This document shows, in pieces, positions 1-7,314 of a stretch of 33,461 nucleotides of DNA. How positions within the stretch are numbered: the first letter of the stretch is position 1; every line of letters starts with the position of its first letter. The notes below the pieces were generated by a model, which worked only from the letters and a program-made list of their open reading frames with translations, was not told the origin of the DNA and did not search any database. The translations under genes were made by a program, and so were the position numbers. Origin of the DNA: JAWVZB01 sp033722375 (GTDB taxonomy: Bacteria; Actinomycetota; Nitriliruptoria; Nitriliruptorales; Nitriliruptoraceae); NCBI GenBank assembly GCA_033722375.1, contig JAWVZB010000021.1, forward strand, positions 1-33,461, in the 5' to 3' direction.

Positions 1-201
1 AACCCCGAGCCGAGTCCCACCTGGGTGCCGGCCACGGGAGCCTCGCTGCTGGGGCTCGGGGTGCTCGTGATCCTGCTCGGCTACCTCAAGCCCGTAGCCG
101 AGGTGACCAGCGCGTGGCCGGGCCTGCAGTCCAACTGGCCGCTCGTGATCGGGTTCGTGATGCTCGCGGCCGGGTTCGGGTTCCTGACGCGCTGGCAGTG
201 A
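1..201 (+). CDS. crgA: Cell division protein CrgA, C-terminal part (5' truncated by window edge)
   Basis: The frame is open from base 1 to the TGA at 199-201 and gives 66 residues starting NPEPSPTWVP. Two hydrophobic segments are visible, about residues 14-28 (SLLGLGVLVILLGYL) and 47-61 (PLVIGFVMLAAGFGF), and the protein ends FLTRWQ. A P-S-P-x-W-V-P lead, two membrane helices and a terminal GFxLxTRW are hallmarks of CrgA, a small actinobacterial septal protein of the inner membrane that binds FtsZ and septal peptidoglycan synthesis proteins. In many actinobacteria crgA lies a few kb to tens of kb from dnaA/gyrA, which fits the rest of this window. The start codon and promoter lie outside the window. 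On the plus strand it faces a fork coming from oriC. Confidence 0.88.
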   Translation, partial: NPEPSPTWVPATGASLLGLGVLVILLGYLKPVAEVTSAWPGLQSNWPLVIGFVMLAAGFGFLTRWQ

Positions 202-240
202 CCACACCGATGTAATTCCATCCCCAACGCCATCCACATC

Positions 241-320
241 TGTGGATAACTTTCCCCAGATCGCCGAGTTATCCACAGGTTCAGCCGCGATAGCTGTGGA
301 GAACCGCCGAGAACTGTGGA
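241..320. promoter_or_regulatory. DnaA-box cluster downstream of crgA
   Basis: Two perfect TTATCCACA 9-mers face each other: TGTGGATAA at 241-249 and TTATCCACA at 269-277. Two degenerate TGTGGA cores follow at about 295-300 and 315-320. This is the consensus bacterial DnaA box, and four cores in 80 bp of otherwise GC-rich DNA is unlikely by chance. The cluster sits between the crgA stop and the fmdB start, so it could titrate DnaA or regulate fmdB. Binding is inferred from sequence only. Confidence 0.6.
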
Positions 321-341
321 CGAATTGGAGGATCCCCACTG

Positions 342-602
342 ATGCCGCTGTACGAATACGTCTGTCGTGACTGCGGATCCACGGTCGAGCGGATCCTGTC
401 ACACGACGAAGCGGACACTCCCGGCGCTTGCCCCGAGTGCGACGGCGACCTCGACCGCCGCTTCAGTCGCGTCGCCGTCAAGCTCGAGGGGTGGGGCTTC
501 TCCAAGACCGACGGGTGGGTCCCCGACCGCCCCGGTGGACGCCCCGACTTCCAGACCGTGAAGGAGCGCGCCGAGCGTCTCTCCGACGGCGAGGGCCCCT
601 AA
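342..602 (+). CDS. FmdB-family zinc-ribbon protein
   Basis: This 86-residue protein begins MPLYEYVCRDCG, the signature start of the FmdB/CxxC_CXXC_SSSS family of small putative regulatory zinc ribbons. Two metal-binding pairs are visible: C-R-D-C at about residues 8-11 and C-P-E-C at about 30-33. A GWGFSKTDGW segment follows, with a polar tail ending SDGEGP. A GGAGG sequence lies a few bases before the ATG. The family was named after an amide/formamide-operon protein, but its molecular role is not settled; a nucleic-acid-linked or protein-assembly role is only a guess. It follows the DnaA-box cluster and precedes the CocE-type hydrolase by 96 bp of hairpin-rich spacer, so co-transcription with that gene is uncertain. 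Confidence 0.85.
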   Translation: MPLYEYVCRDCGSTVERILSHDEADTPGACPECDGDLDRRFSRVAVKLEGWGFSKTDGWVPDRPGGRPDFQTVKERAERLSDGEGP

Positions 603-606
603 CCAA

Positions 607-678
607 CGAGCGACCCGAGGGCCCGCTCGTGGGCAGGAGACCCGCGGGGTCGTGTCGAACCGTGGGGGTGAACCCCCA
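607..678 (+). other. Three consecutive perfect hairpins between fmdB and the CocE-type gene
   Basis: Three stem-loops fall in 72 bp: CGAGCG/CGCTCG (607-612 with 624-629, 11-nt loop), GACCC/GGGTC (639-643 with 647-651, 3-nt loop) and TGGGGG/CCCCCA (663-668 with 673-678, loop TGAA). No T tract follows, so these are not classical intrinsic terminators. They could attenuate, terminate with Rho, or shape the leader of the hydrolase gene whose ATG is at 699. Confidence 0.4.
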
Positions 679-698
679 GCGACCCTCGCGGAGCCCCC

Positions 699-2660
699 AT
701 GCGACGTCCTCTCACGCTGCTCCTCGCGCTCGTACTCGTGATCCCCCTGGTCCTCGCCGCCGCGCCGGGCGAGCTCGACTCGAAGGAGTCCGGCGCCCCG
801 ACCGGCCCCACGCACTACGTGCAGGTCAGCGACGGCACCTGGATCGCACTGCACGTGCAGATGCCGGACGACTACGTCGAGGGCGAGACCTACCCGACCG
901 TCTTCGAGATGTCCGGCTACGAATCGGGATCCGCGGACGGACGCACCCCCGCCGGAGACGTCGCCGACGCGACCGGGATCTCGGAGATCCCGCTGCAGGG
1001 TGGGACGCGCGCCGCCCACGGCTTCATGCACGACGACGACTACGTGACCGTGATGGCGAGCCTCCGCGGCACCGGCTGCTCGTCGGGCGAGTTCGACCTC
1101 TTCAGCTGGCGGAGCGCACTCGACGGCCGCGAGGTCATCGACGGATGGATCGCCCACCAGCCGTGGTCCAACGGCGACGTCGCCATCTACGGCCACTCCT
1201 ACAGCGGCATCACCGGGACCATGATCGCCGCCACCCGCCCCGCCCACCTGCGCGCCGCGAGCGTGTCGGGGCTGATCGGCGACATCTACCGAGACATCGT
1301 CTACCCGGGTGGGATCACCAACTACGGCTTCCCACTGCTGTGGACCGGCGCCGTCCGCCCGCTCTACGACGTCGGCGGCGGTGTCGGCGGCGGGTTGATC
1401 CCCACCCCCCAGCAGGACTGCGCCGCGCACCAGGCGGAGAAGTCCCGAACGGTGCTCGAGGACCCGCTGATCCACGGGCTCGACGACACCGACAGCGAGT
1501 GGTACCGCAGCCGGTCGCTCATCCACGTGGTCGGTCAGATCGAGGTGCCGTTCCACATCACGACCGCCTACCAGGACGAGCAGACCGGCCCGCGCGGCGG
1601 CACCAACGTGTGGCACTACCTGCCCGACGACATCTCGAAACGGCTGGTGATGACCAACGGCGACCACGGGACCCAGGACGACATCAACATCCGGGGCGAC
1701 GGGCTCGCCTGGCTCGACTACTGGATGCAGAACGAGAACCGGCCCGACGCGCTGGCGGCCGCATCGCTCGGTGAGCGGACCAACCTCGTGAAGGTGTTCG
1801 GCCCCCGGAAGCGGCCAACCACCACGACGCGGGTGATCCTCGGCTACCGCGACGGCGACCACCGGGACGCGGGCATGTGGGACGGGCAGATCGACTCGAC
1901 CGCCTTCCCGCTCCCCGAGACCCAGTGGACCGACCTGTACGCCTCCGCTGGCGGGGCGCTCGTCGATGAGCTCGCGACGGTCGAGGCCGGCAGCGCCCCG
2001 TGGCTGCACGGCAGCCGCCGACAGGCCTACAGCTACCAGGCCGGCCAGTCCAACGGTGGCGAGTTCTCGGCGTCCGACGGCCCGGACGAGGTCGTGCTCA
2101 GCCACACCTTCGACGAGGACACCGTCGTCGCCGGTCCGATCACCGCGACCCTCCAGGTGAGCTCCACGGCGCCCGAGACCGAGCTGTTCGTCCAGCTCAT
2201 CGATCGCGCCCCGTCGGGCGAGATGCTCTACCTCCAGCGCGGGATGCTGCGGGGCGGCCACCGCGCCTACGACCGTGACCCCCACGGCGACCCGAAGGCG
2301 ACCGGAGAGTCGCTGTTCACCGAGAACGGCCGGGTGTGGCGCCCCTGGCGGGCTCATTCCGGGGTCGAGCCGGTGATCCCGGGCGAGACCGTCGAGTACC
2401 TGGTCGAGATCTTCCCGGTCGGGCACGTCTTCCCCGCCGGGCACGAGCTGGTCGTCAAGATCCACGCCCCGCCCATGGACGACAACGACTACCTGTACGT
2501 GGCCAAGACCGCCCCGTCGGTCAACACACTCCACTTCAGCCAGGAGCGGCCGTCGAGCCTGATGCTGCCGGTCATCCCGATCGATGAGGTCGAGGGCCTG
2601 ACGCTGCTCGACGCGACGTGTGAGTACGAGGAGATGCGCTGCGTGACCGCAGCGAACTGA
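699..2660 (+). CDS. Secreted CocE/NonD-family (peptidase S15-like) hydrolase
   Basis: The 653-residue protein opens with an export signal (MRRP, then hydrophobic LTLLLALVLVIPLVLA). The nucleophile elbow is G-H-S167-Y-S-G, and the family motif RGTGCSSGEF precedes it at about residues 120-130. An N-G-D-H323-G motif is the likely catalytic histidine region. The C-terminal half (about 410-640) is the beta-sandwich typical of X-Pro dipeptidyl-peptidase/CocE proteins, with the VxxHTFDEDTVVAGP pattern. Family members hydrolyse esters (for example cocaine esterase) or act as acylases or dipeptidyl-peptidases; the substrate cannot be read from sequence. The ATG at 699 is chosen for the signal peptide and the GGAG about 5 bp upstream. 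It converges with the hemerythrin gene. Confidence 0.85.
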   Translation: MRRPLTLLLALVLVIPLVLAAAPGELDSKESGAPTGPTHYVQVSDGTWIALHVQMPDDYVEGETYPTVFEMSGYESGSADGRTPAGDVADATGISEIPLQGGTRAAHGFMHDDDYVTVMASLRGTGCSSGEFDLFSWRSALDGREVIDGWIAHQPWSNGDVAIYGHSYSGITGTMIAATRPAHLRAASVSGLIGDIYRDIVYPGGITNYGFPLLWTGAVRPLYDVGGGVGGGLIPTPQQDCAAHQAEKSRTVLEDPLIHGLDDTDSEWYRSRSLIHVVGQIEVPFHITTAYQDEQTGPRGGTNVWHYLPDDISKRLVMTNGDHGTQDDINIRGDGLAWLDYWMQNENRPDALAAASLGERTNLVKVFGPRKRPTTTTRVILGYRDGDHRDAGMWDGQIDSTAFPLPETQWTDLYASAGGALVDELATVEAGSAPWLHGSRRQAYSYQAGQSNGGEFSASDGPDEVVLSHTFDEDTVVAGPITATLQVSSTAPETELFVQLIDRAPSGEMLYLQRGMLRGGHRAYDRDPHGDPKATGESLFTENGRVWRPWRAHSGVEPVIPGETVEYLVEIFPVGHVFPAGHELVVKIHAPPMDDNDYLYVAKTAPSVNTLHFSQERPSSLMLPVIPIDEVEGLTLLDATCEYEEMRCVTAAN

Positions 2661-2676
2661 CCCCACCCCGAGGATC

Positions 2677-2717
2677 TGTCACATGTTCGTGCCGGTATCG
2701 GTGCCGAAGGTGTGACA
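2677..2717. terminator. Candidate bidirectional terminator hairpin between convergent genes
   Basis: TGTCACA (2677-2683) pairs with TGTGACA (2711-2717). The stem continues inwards with a G-U pair, one mismatch, TTCG/CGAA, and an inner CCG/CGG closing a GTAT loop. It lies between the convergent stops of the CocE-type gene (2660) and the hemerythrin gene (2734). The lower stem is AT-rich for this genome and lacks a clear T tract. An operator role is possible, since TGTCACA/TGTGACA is also a perfect inverted repeat. Confidence 0.45.
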
Positions 2718-2733
2718 CATCCGCAGGTGCAGG

Positions 2734-3303
2734 TCAGTCGGTCAGGTCGTCCGCGGCCTCCCGAGCGGCGTCGCGGGCCTTGTCGATCGCGGCCATGAAC
2801 CGCTGCGCCGCGGCGACGAACCGCCCTTCGTCGGGCAGGGTCGGGTGCGGGCGGGTGGGAGCCGACTCCTCGGCCTCGCGGAGCTCGACCCCGAGCTGGT
2901 CGAGCCGTGCCCGGTCCCAGGCCTCACGCAAGGCCGGGAACAGGTCGTCCTCCTCTTCCTCGTGGTGGTGCTCGACCTGCTCGGCGAGCACCTCTGCCTT
3001 TGCGGGGAAGCGCTCGTCGTCGGGGTCCATGTCGGTGAGCTCGTCGAGGACCAGCTTCAGGACGCGGTGCTCCTCGAGCGCCTCGAGCACGTCGTCACCG
3101 AAGGTCTCGGGGTCGCGGGGCGCGAGCTCCTCACGGACGGCGGGGAACAGCACCCGTTCCTCGATGGCCATGTGGCGGGCCAGCTCGGCGGTGGCGTCCC
3201 GCAGCAGCTCGGTGCGGCGGTCGGGATCGTCGGCGTCCTCGAGCTCGTCGAGGAGATCCTCCATCTCCCGGTGCTTGCTCGTGAGGTACTCGATCGCATC
3301 CAT
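2734..3303 (-). CDS. Hemerythrin HHE cation-binding domain protein
   Basis: A 189-residue, strongly acidic, helical protein with hemerythrin ligands in order: H11, H44-xxx-E48 (ARHMAIEERVLFPAV), H79 (LEEHR) and the cluster H112-H114 with E118 (EHHHEEEEDDLFPAL). This spacing fits a four-helix bundle binding a di-iron or similar metal centre. No signal peptide is visible, so it should be cytoplasmic. Hemerythrin-like proteins of this kind are linked to oxygen, nitric oxide or oxidative-stress sensing or iron storage, but the role here is unknown. The C-terminal 50 residues (TRPHPTLPDEGRF then an Ala/Asp-rich helix) lie outside the domain. AGGAG lies 6 bp before the ATG. It is divergent from the DUF421 gene, sharing a 92-bp spacer. 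Confidence 0.88.
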   Translation of the reverse strand: MDAIEYLTSKHREMEDLLDELEDADDPDRRTELLRDATAELARHMAIEERVLFPAVREELAPRDPETFGDDVLEALEEHRVLKLVLDELTDMDPDDERFPAKAEVLAEQVEHHHEEEEDDLFPALREAWDRARLDQLGVELREAEESAPTRPHPTLPDEGRFVAAAQRFMAAIDKARDAAREAADDLTD

Positions 3304-3395
3304 CCGGACTCCTGCACGTGGCGACGGGCTGCAGGACGCTAGCTGGACCGAACAAACTGGACGTTGCCTCGTCGTGTCCGGACGAAGGAGGGATG

Positions 3396-3947
3396 ATGGC
3401 CGCTGAGCTCGGGATGACCTGGACCGAGGCCGGACTCACGATCGTGACCGCGACCGCCATCTACGCGGCGGTGATCGTGTTCACACGCGTCTTCGGGCAA
3501 CGCCAGTTCGCGACCTCGAGCACCTACGACCTCGCGTTCGTGTTCGCGATCGGGTCGGTCGTGGGGCGCGTGATCCTCGTCCGCACCTCACTCGTGACTG
3601 CTCTCCTGGGGCTCGGTGTGATGTTCTCCCTGCATGCGCTGGCCGGTTGGCTGCACCACAACAACGCCTGGCTGCACCGGGTGATGCAGAACCCCCCGAT
3701 CCTCGTGGTCGCCCACGGCGAGATGGTCCAGGACGGGATGCGGCGGGCGCACCTGTCCGATTACGAGCTGTTCCAGGCGTTGCGGCAGCACGGGCACGCG
3801 AGCCTGGACGGCCTGGCGGCGGTGATCCTCGAGCGCAACGGCCGCCTGAGCGTGATCCACGAGGACGCCCCGATCGCCCCCGAGGTGGTCGAGGAGGTCA
3901 TGGGGCGCGAGCATCTGGTCGGGGTCCGCGAGACCGCGGACCGCTGA
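3396..3947 (+). CDS. DUF421 (YetF-like) membrane protein
   Basis: The protein of about 183 residues has three hydrophobic helices in its N-terminal half (about residues 13-32, 45-64 and 70-90). A cytoplasmic YetF-type domain follows, with NPPILVVAHGEM, the DYELFQALRQHG segment and ERNGRLSVI. This is the layout of the DUF421 family; the function is unknown, with sporulation or envelope-stress associations in Firmicutes. AAGGAGGG at 3385-3392 precedes tandem ATGs at 3393 and 3396. I choose 3396 because 3393 leaves only about 1 bp of spacing. A longer in-frame ATG exists at 3318, but it has no Shine-Dalgarno and would add a non-membrane leader overlapping the divergent spacer. Confidence 0.82.
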   Translation: MAAELGMTWTEAGLTIVTATAIYAAVIVFTRVFGQRQFATSSTYDLAFVFAIGSVVGRVILVRTSLVTALLGLGVMFSLHALAGWLHHNNAWLHRVMQNPPILVVAHGEMVQDGMRRAHLSDYELFQALRQHGHASLDGLAAVILERNGRLSVIHEDAPIAPEVVEEVMGREHLVGVRETADR

Positions 3948-3972
3948 GGCCGCCTCCCGCGCCTAGTTCAGC
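3943..3972. terminator. Imperfect inverted repeat spanning convergent stops (weak)
   Basis: GCTGA (3943-3947, containing the DUF421 TGA) pairs with TCAGC (3968-3972). An inner GGC/GCC pair is offset by a TAGT bulge that contains the opposing gene's stop. It resembles the perfect stop-spanning hairpins at 9859 and 14144 but is imperfect. Confidence 0.25.
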
Positions 3973-4280
3973 ACCTCGGTGCGTTCGTGCATCGAGGTGC
4001 CGCAGTGGCGGGGCGGCTTTCCAGAGCCACGGACCACGAGCAGGTACTCGGTGCCGCACTCCTCGCACCAGTAGAGGGTGCGCTCGTTCGCGGTGATCGG
4101 CACCGGCTCGGGTTCGTCGGTGGCGGCGCCGTCGGTCGCGCCCGCGAAGCTCTTCAAGGTCGCCTGGGCCCACGACCAGATCACGAGCCCGAGGAGCGGC
4201 GCCAGCACCCACCGCCAGCCGAACACGAGGCCGACGGGGACGGCGAGCACCGCGAACAGGAGGTAGACGACCCGTTTCAT
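3963..4280 (-). CDS. Small membrane protein with C-terminal zinc ribbon
   Basis: A 105-residue protein I do not recognise by name. Residues about 4-38 hold two closely spaced hydrophobic segments (VVYLLFAVLAVPVGLVFGW and WVLAPLLGLVIWSW). A polar Asp/Glu/Thr linker follows, then a putative metal site: W-C-E-E-C-G at about 71-76 and one later cysteine plus histidine (P-R-H-C-G-T-S-M-H). The two-helix hairpin followed by a cytosolic zinc ribbon suggests an envelope-attached regulatory or assembly factor, which is inference. The ATG at 4278-4280 opens directly into a positively charged N-terminus. It converges on DUF421 with a 15-bp gap and lies 89 bp downstream of the thiolase on the same strand, so it may be the last gene of that unit. 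Confidence 0.7.
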   Translation of the reverse strand: MKRVVYLLFAVLAVPVGLVFGWRWVLAPLLGLVIWSWAQATLKSFAGATDGAATDEPEPVPITANERTLYWCEECGTEYLLVVRGSGKPPRHCGTSMHERTEVLN

Positions 4281-4369
4281 GACGACGAGGGTACGCCGCC
4301 GTCCCCGCCATCAGCGGCGGTGGTGCCGATCCCGACCCTGGGGTCAGGCAACACAGATGGGGAGCGGCG

Positions 4370-5566
4370 CTACTCGACGCGCTCGAGGATGGTGGCGTTG
4401 GCCATGCCCCCGCCCTCGCACATCGTCTGGAGCCCGTAGCGGGCGCCCCGCTGCTCCATGGCGTGCACGAGCGTGGTCATGAGCTTCGCACCAGAGGCCC
4501 CGAGCGGGTGCCCGAGCGCGATCGCGCCGCCGTTGACGTTGACCTTGTCGAGGTCGGCGCCGAGCTCCTCGGCCCACGCGAGCACGACGGGCGCGAAGGC
4601 CTCGTTGACCTCGAACACGTCGATGTCGTCGATCGCGAGCTCGGCGCGCTCGAGGACCTTCTCGGTGGCCGGGATGACGCCGGTCAGCATGTAGATCGGG
4701 TCGTCGCCGGCGAGCGCGAAGCTGTGGAACCGTGCGCGGATCGGCAGGCCCAGCTGCTCGGCCTTCTCGCGCTCCATGATCAGCAGTGCCGCGGCACCGT
4801 CGGAGATCTGGCTGGCGTTGCCCGCGTGGATGACCCAGTTGATCTGGGGGAACCGCTCCTCGGTCGCCTCGTCGTAGAAGGCGGGGCGGAGGTTCGACAG
4901 CGTCTCGACGGTGGTGTCGGGGCGGATGCCCTCGTCGCGGGTCAGCTCCTCGACCGAGCCGTCCTCGCGGGTGACCTTGATCGGGATGATCTCCTCGTCG
5001 AAGCGCCCCGCCTCGTGCGCCTCGTGTGCGAGGCGATGCGAGCGGGCGGAGAACTCGTCGAGGTCCTCGCGGCTGAGGCCCCACTTGGCGGCGATCAGCT
5101 CGGCGGAGATGCCCTGCTGCACCAGACCCTTCTCGTAGCGCTCCATGATCTTCTCGCCGAAGGGGTTCTCGCCCATCGTCGAGGAGAACATCGGCACGCG
5201 GCTCATGACCTCGACGCCGGAGGCGATGGCGACGTCGTAGGCGCCGGAGATCACGCCCTGGGCGGCGAAGTGGGCGGCCTGCTGGGACGAGCCGCACTGG
5301 CGGTCGATCGTGGTCGCAGGCACGGACTCGGGGAACCCGGCGGCGAGCACGGCGTTCCGGCCGACGTTGAAGGTCTGCTCGCCGGCCTGCGACACGCAGC
5401 CGGTGATGACGTCGTCGACGATCTCGGGGTCGACGCCGGCCTTGTCGACGAGGCTGCGCAGCGTGGTGGCCAGGAGGTCCACGGGGTGCCAGCCCGACAG
5501 CGCCCCACCCTGCTTGCCCTTCCCGACGGGGGTCCGGACGGCTTCGACGATCACGGCTTCGCGCAT
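4370..5566 (-). CDS. Thiolase (acetyl-CoA acyltransferase/acetyltransferase)
   Basis: A 398-residue thiolase with all catalytic landmarks: the acyl-accepting C91 in IDRQCGSSQQA, the NVNGGAIALGHPLGASGA histidine motif, and the C-terminal C-E-G-G-G-M-A-N-A cysteine that acts as general base. It starts MREAVIVEAVRTPVGKGKQG, typical of the FadA/3-ketoacyl-CoA thiolase group used in degradative beta-oxidation, though biosynthetic acetoacetyl-CoA formation cannot be excluded. The start at 5566 is supported by AGGAG 6 bp upstream; an in-frame extension to 5812 has no homologous character and overlaps the upstream transporter. It lies 142 bp downstream of the symporter on the same strand. With the acyl-CoA dehydrogenase at 19.3 kb it implies fatty-acid turnover, although the genes are not linked in one operon. 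Confidence 0.93.
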   Translation of the reverse strand: MREAVIVEAVRTPVGKGKQGGALSGWHPVDLLATTLRSLVDKAGVDPEIVDDVITGCVSQAGEQTFNVGRNAVLAAGFPESVPATTIDRQCGSSQQAAHFAAQGVISGAYDVAIASGVEVMSRVPMFSSTMGENPFGEKIMERYEKGLVQQGISAELIAAKWGLSREDLDEFSARSHRLAHEAHEAGRFDEEIIPIKVTREDGSVEELTRDEGIRPDTTVETLSNLRPAFYDEATEERFPQINWVIHAGNASQISDGAAALLIMEREKAEQLGLPIRARFHSFALAGDDPIYMLTGVIPATEKVLERAELAIDDIDVFEVNEAFAPVVLAWAEELGADLDKVNVNGGAIALGHPLGASGAKLMTTLVHAMEQRGARYGLQTMCEGGGMANATILERVE

Positions 5567-5652
5567 GGGGAGCTCCTGGGGCGGCGGTCTACATAGGACA
5601 AGGATAATCGCGGCCCGGATGTTCCCTCGACGGGGACGCTGGGCGACCGGCC

Positions 5653-5681
5653 GAGCTTCACCCCACCGGTGAGGCGAGCTC
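5653..5681. terminator. Hairpin between symporter and thiolase (candidate terminator)
   Basis: GAGCT-TCACC (5653-5662) pairs with GGTGA and AGCTC (5668-5672 and 5677-5681). The loop is CCACC and a 4-nt bulge, GGCG, splits the right arm. On the minus strand it lies after the symporter stop and before the thiolase start. There is no T tract, so termination is uncertain. Confidence 0.3.
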
Positions 5682-5708
5682 GTCGACCCGGTCGGGGGTG
5701 CTCGTCGG

Positions 5709-7148
5709 TCACCGGCTACCGGCTCCTGTCGGGGTGCGTCGTGGCAGCCGCTCCTCGAGCGAGTCGAGGTCGCCCGACGGGGACGACAGCAGGGACACGA
5801 GGATCGCGACACCGGCCGAGCCGAGCAGCGCCCCGAGGAACGGCGGCAGAGTCGGCACGGTGTCGGCGAACGTGACCGCGTCGACCGCCCCCGCGAGGTC
5901 GCCCCGCTCGACCAGCCCCCCCACGAACGCCCCGACCAGACCCGCGATCCCGCCGGCCAGGGCGGCAGCTCCGGTCGCGCGCCGCCACAGGCCCAGGAGC
6001 GACGGGACGACGATGGCGGCCGCGAGCAGGTCCGCGATCAGGAAGAGCTGGAGCACGGAGCCGGCGACCAGCGCCACGCCCGTGACGGGGACCATGATCA
6101 GCACCGTCAGCACCCGTGCCCCGCGGAGGTCGGTGGTGGCGGGGCGCTCGGCCGCCACGAGCGACACGAGCGCGTTCTCGAGCGTGTCGACCGACGAGGC
6201 CACGAGCGCGACACCGAGGCCCATCACACCGATGACGATCACGTCGGGCAGCTCGGCGGTCAGCGCGAAGACGGACAGCGCCGGGACCTCCGCGGCCCCG
6301 GCCCCGGCGGCGAGGATCCCGAACGCCCCGACGACGAGCACCACCGGGACCGTCGCGGCCGCCCCGACGAGGGCGCCGCGGCGCAGCGCCTGGTCGTCGC
6401 TGGCGGACCAGACCCGCTGCCAGTAGCCCTGGTGCAGCAGGTTCGCGGCGGTGACCGCGATGACGAGGGTGATGGCCGCCTCGATGCCCGGGCGGTCGAC
6501 GCCGAGGAGGCCGGAGTCGCGCCACGTGGTCCCCGGCGAGTCGAGCCCCGACACGATCGCGACCCCGGCGAGCGCGACGAGCGCGAGGACCAGCCAGCCC
6601 TGCCACCGGTCGGTGCGGAGGCTCGCCCGCAGCCCGCCGTAGGTGGTGTAGGCGAGGGTCACCACCGCGACCGCGAGGATCGTCCCGATCCGCGGCACCC
6701 CGGCCAGGATCTCGGCGATCCCGGCGACGGCGACCAGCTCCGCGGTGAGGAACACCGCCATGTACAGCACCGACACCAGGCTCACGTACCCGGCGAAACC
6801 GCGTCCGAACCGGATCCGCAGGAACTCGGTGAGTGCCTGACCGGATGGCACGATCCGGCGCAGCCGCGGGCCCACCAGGGCGTAGACGACGAAGGGGGCG
6901 GCAGCGGCGAGCCCGTAGCCGACGACGGCGTCGATACCGGCCAGCGCCCCGATCTCGGGCGGGGCGAACAGGATCCATGCCCCGAGCCCGGACGCGAAGA
7001 ACGACAGCGCCAGTGGGCCCGCGGTCTGGCTGCCCCGTGCGGTCAGGAAGTCGTCGAGGTCGCGGTCGGGGCGCTGTCGCAGGCCGATCGCCGCGAACAC
7101 GGCGAGGCTGGCGAGCAGCACCAGCCATCCAACGAGAGTGGTGAGCAT
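5709..7148 (-). CDS. Sodium:solute symporter family transporter under TPP-riboswitch control
   Basis: A 479-residue polytopic membrane protein with about 13 hydrophobic segments. SSS-type features include the N-terminal DLDDFLTARG region, the helix pair around ASGLGAWILFAPPEIGA, TYGGLRASLRTDRWQG (a well-conserved SSS segment at about 190-205) and NLLHQGYWQRVWSASDD. SSS proteins couple Na+ or H+ influx to uptake of sugars, amino acids, urea, vitamins and other solutes. The TPP aptamer immediately upstream points to thiamin or a precursor (HMP or thiazole) as substrate; comparative genomics has described thiamin-regulated SSS transporters (called ThiV), which I recall rather than verify. Translation starts at ATG 7148, five bases after a GGAGGG-AGACGTC leader that is part of the aptamer. 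A longer in-frame start would lie inside the riboswitch and is rejected. Confidence 0.85.
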   Translation of the reverse strand: MLTTLVGWLVLLASLAVFAAIGLRQRPDRDLDDFLTARGSQTAGPLALSFFASGLGAWILFAPPEIGALAGIDAVVGYGLAAAAPFVVYALVGPRLRRIVPSGQALTEFLRIRFGRGFAGYVSLVSVLYMAVFLTAELVAVAGIAEILAGVPRIGTILAVAVVTLAYTTYGGLRASLRTDRWQGWLVLALVALAGVAIVSGLDSPGTTWRDSGLLGVDRPGIEAAITLVIAVTAANLLHQGYWQRVWSASDDQALRRGALVGAAATVPVVLVVGAFGILAAGAGAAEVPALSVFALTAELPDVIVIGVMGLGVALVASSVDTLENALVSLVAAERPATTDLRGARVLTVLIMVPVTGVALVAGSVLQLFLIADLLAAAIVVPSLLGLWRRATGAAALAGGIAGLVGAFVGGLVERGDLAGAVDAVTFADTVPTLPPFLGALLGSAGVAILVSLLSSPSGDLDSLEERLPRRTPTGAGSR

Positions 7149-7246
7149 GACGTCTCCCTCCGCCGGCATCATCCGGATCAGGTTCGAAGGGTTCCGCACC
7201 CGCCTGGTGCGCTCTCAGTCCGAGGAACGTCGGACTCCCCCACGTC
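7149..7246 (-). promoter_or_regulatory. TPP riboswitch (THI element)
   Basis: Read on the minus strand, the 98-nt leader has the conserved TPP-aptamer blocks in order: GACGT (P1, 7242-7246), a GGGGGAGTCC helix, CTGAGA (7213-7218), a GCACC/GGGTGC variable stem, AACCTGATCCGGATGATGCC (complement of about 7165-7184), CGGCGGAGGGA, and ACGTC (P1 3' side, 7149-7153). The last aptamer base is adjacent to the ATG. The GGAGGG Shine-Dalgarno therefore lies inside the conserved 3' part of the aptamer and next to P1, so TPP binding should directly hide the ribosome site. That predicts translational repression when thiamin pyrophosphate is plentiful. Confidence 0.93.
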
Positions 7247-7314
7247 GCGCTGTCAAGGCTAGAGCACATCGTGCCGATGTGTGTAGAGGGCAACACTCGG
7301 GAGTGAGAGACGAC

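Noticed and set aside
399..2666. 755-codon open frame antisense to the CocE-type hydrolase
   Set aside because: High-GC shadow frame: Val/Arg/Gly/His-rich, no recognisable domain, while the plus frame has a signal peptide and catalytic motifs.
5567..5812. In-frame extension of the thiolase upstream of 5566
   Set aside because: It lacks homologous character, overlaps the symporter 3' end and the candidate hairpin, and the start at 5566 has a good ribosome site.
7251..7256. TTGACA hexamer (minus strand) just before the TPP riboswitch as its -35 box
   Set aside because: It is only 4 bp upstream of the aptamer, so a promoter using it would start transcription inside the riboswitch and destroy it; no matching -10 is present.
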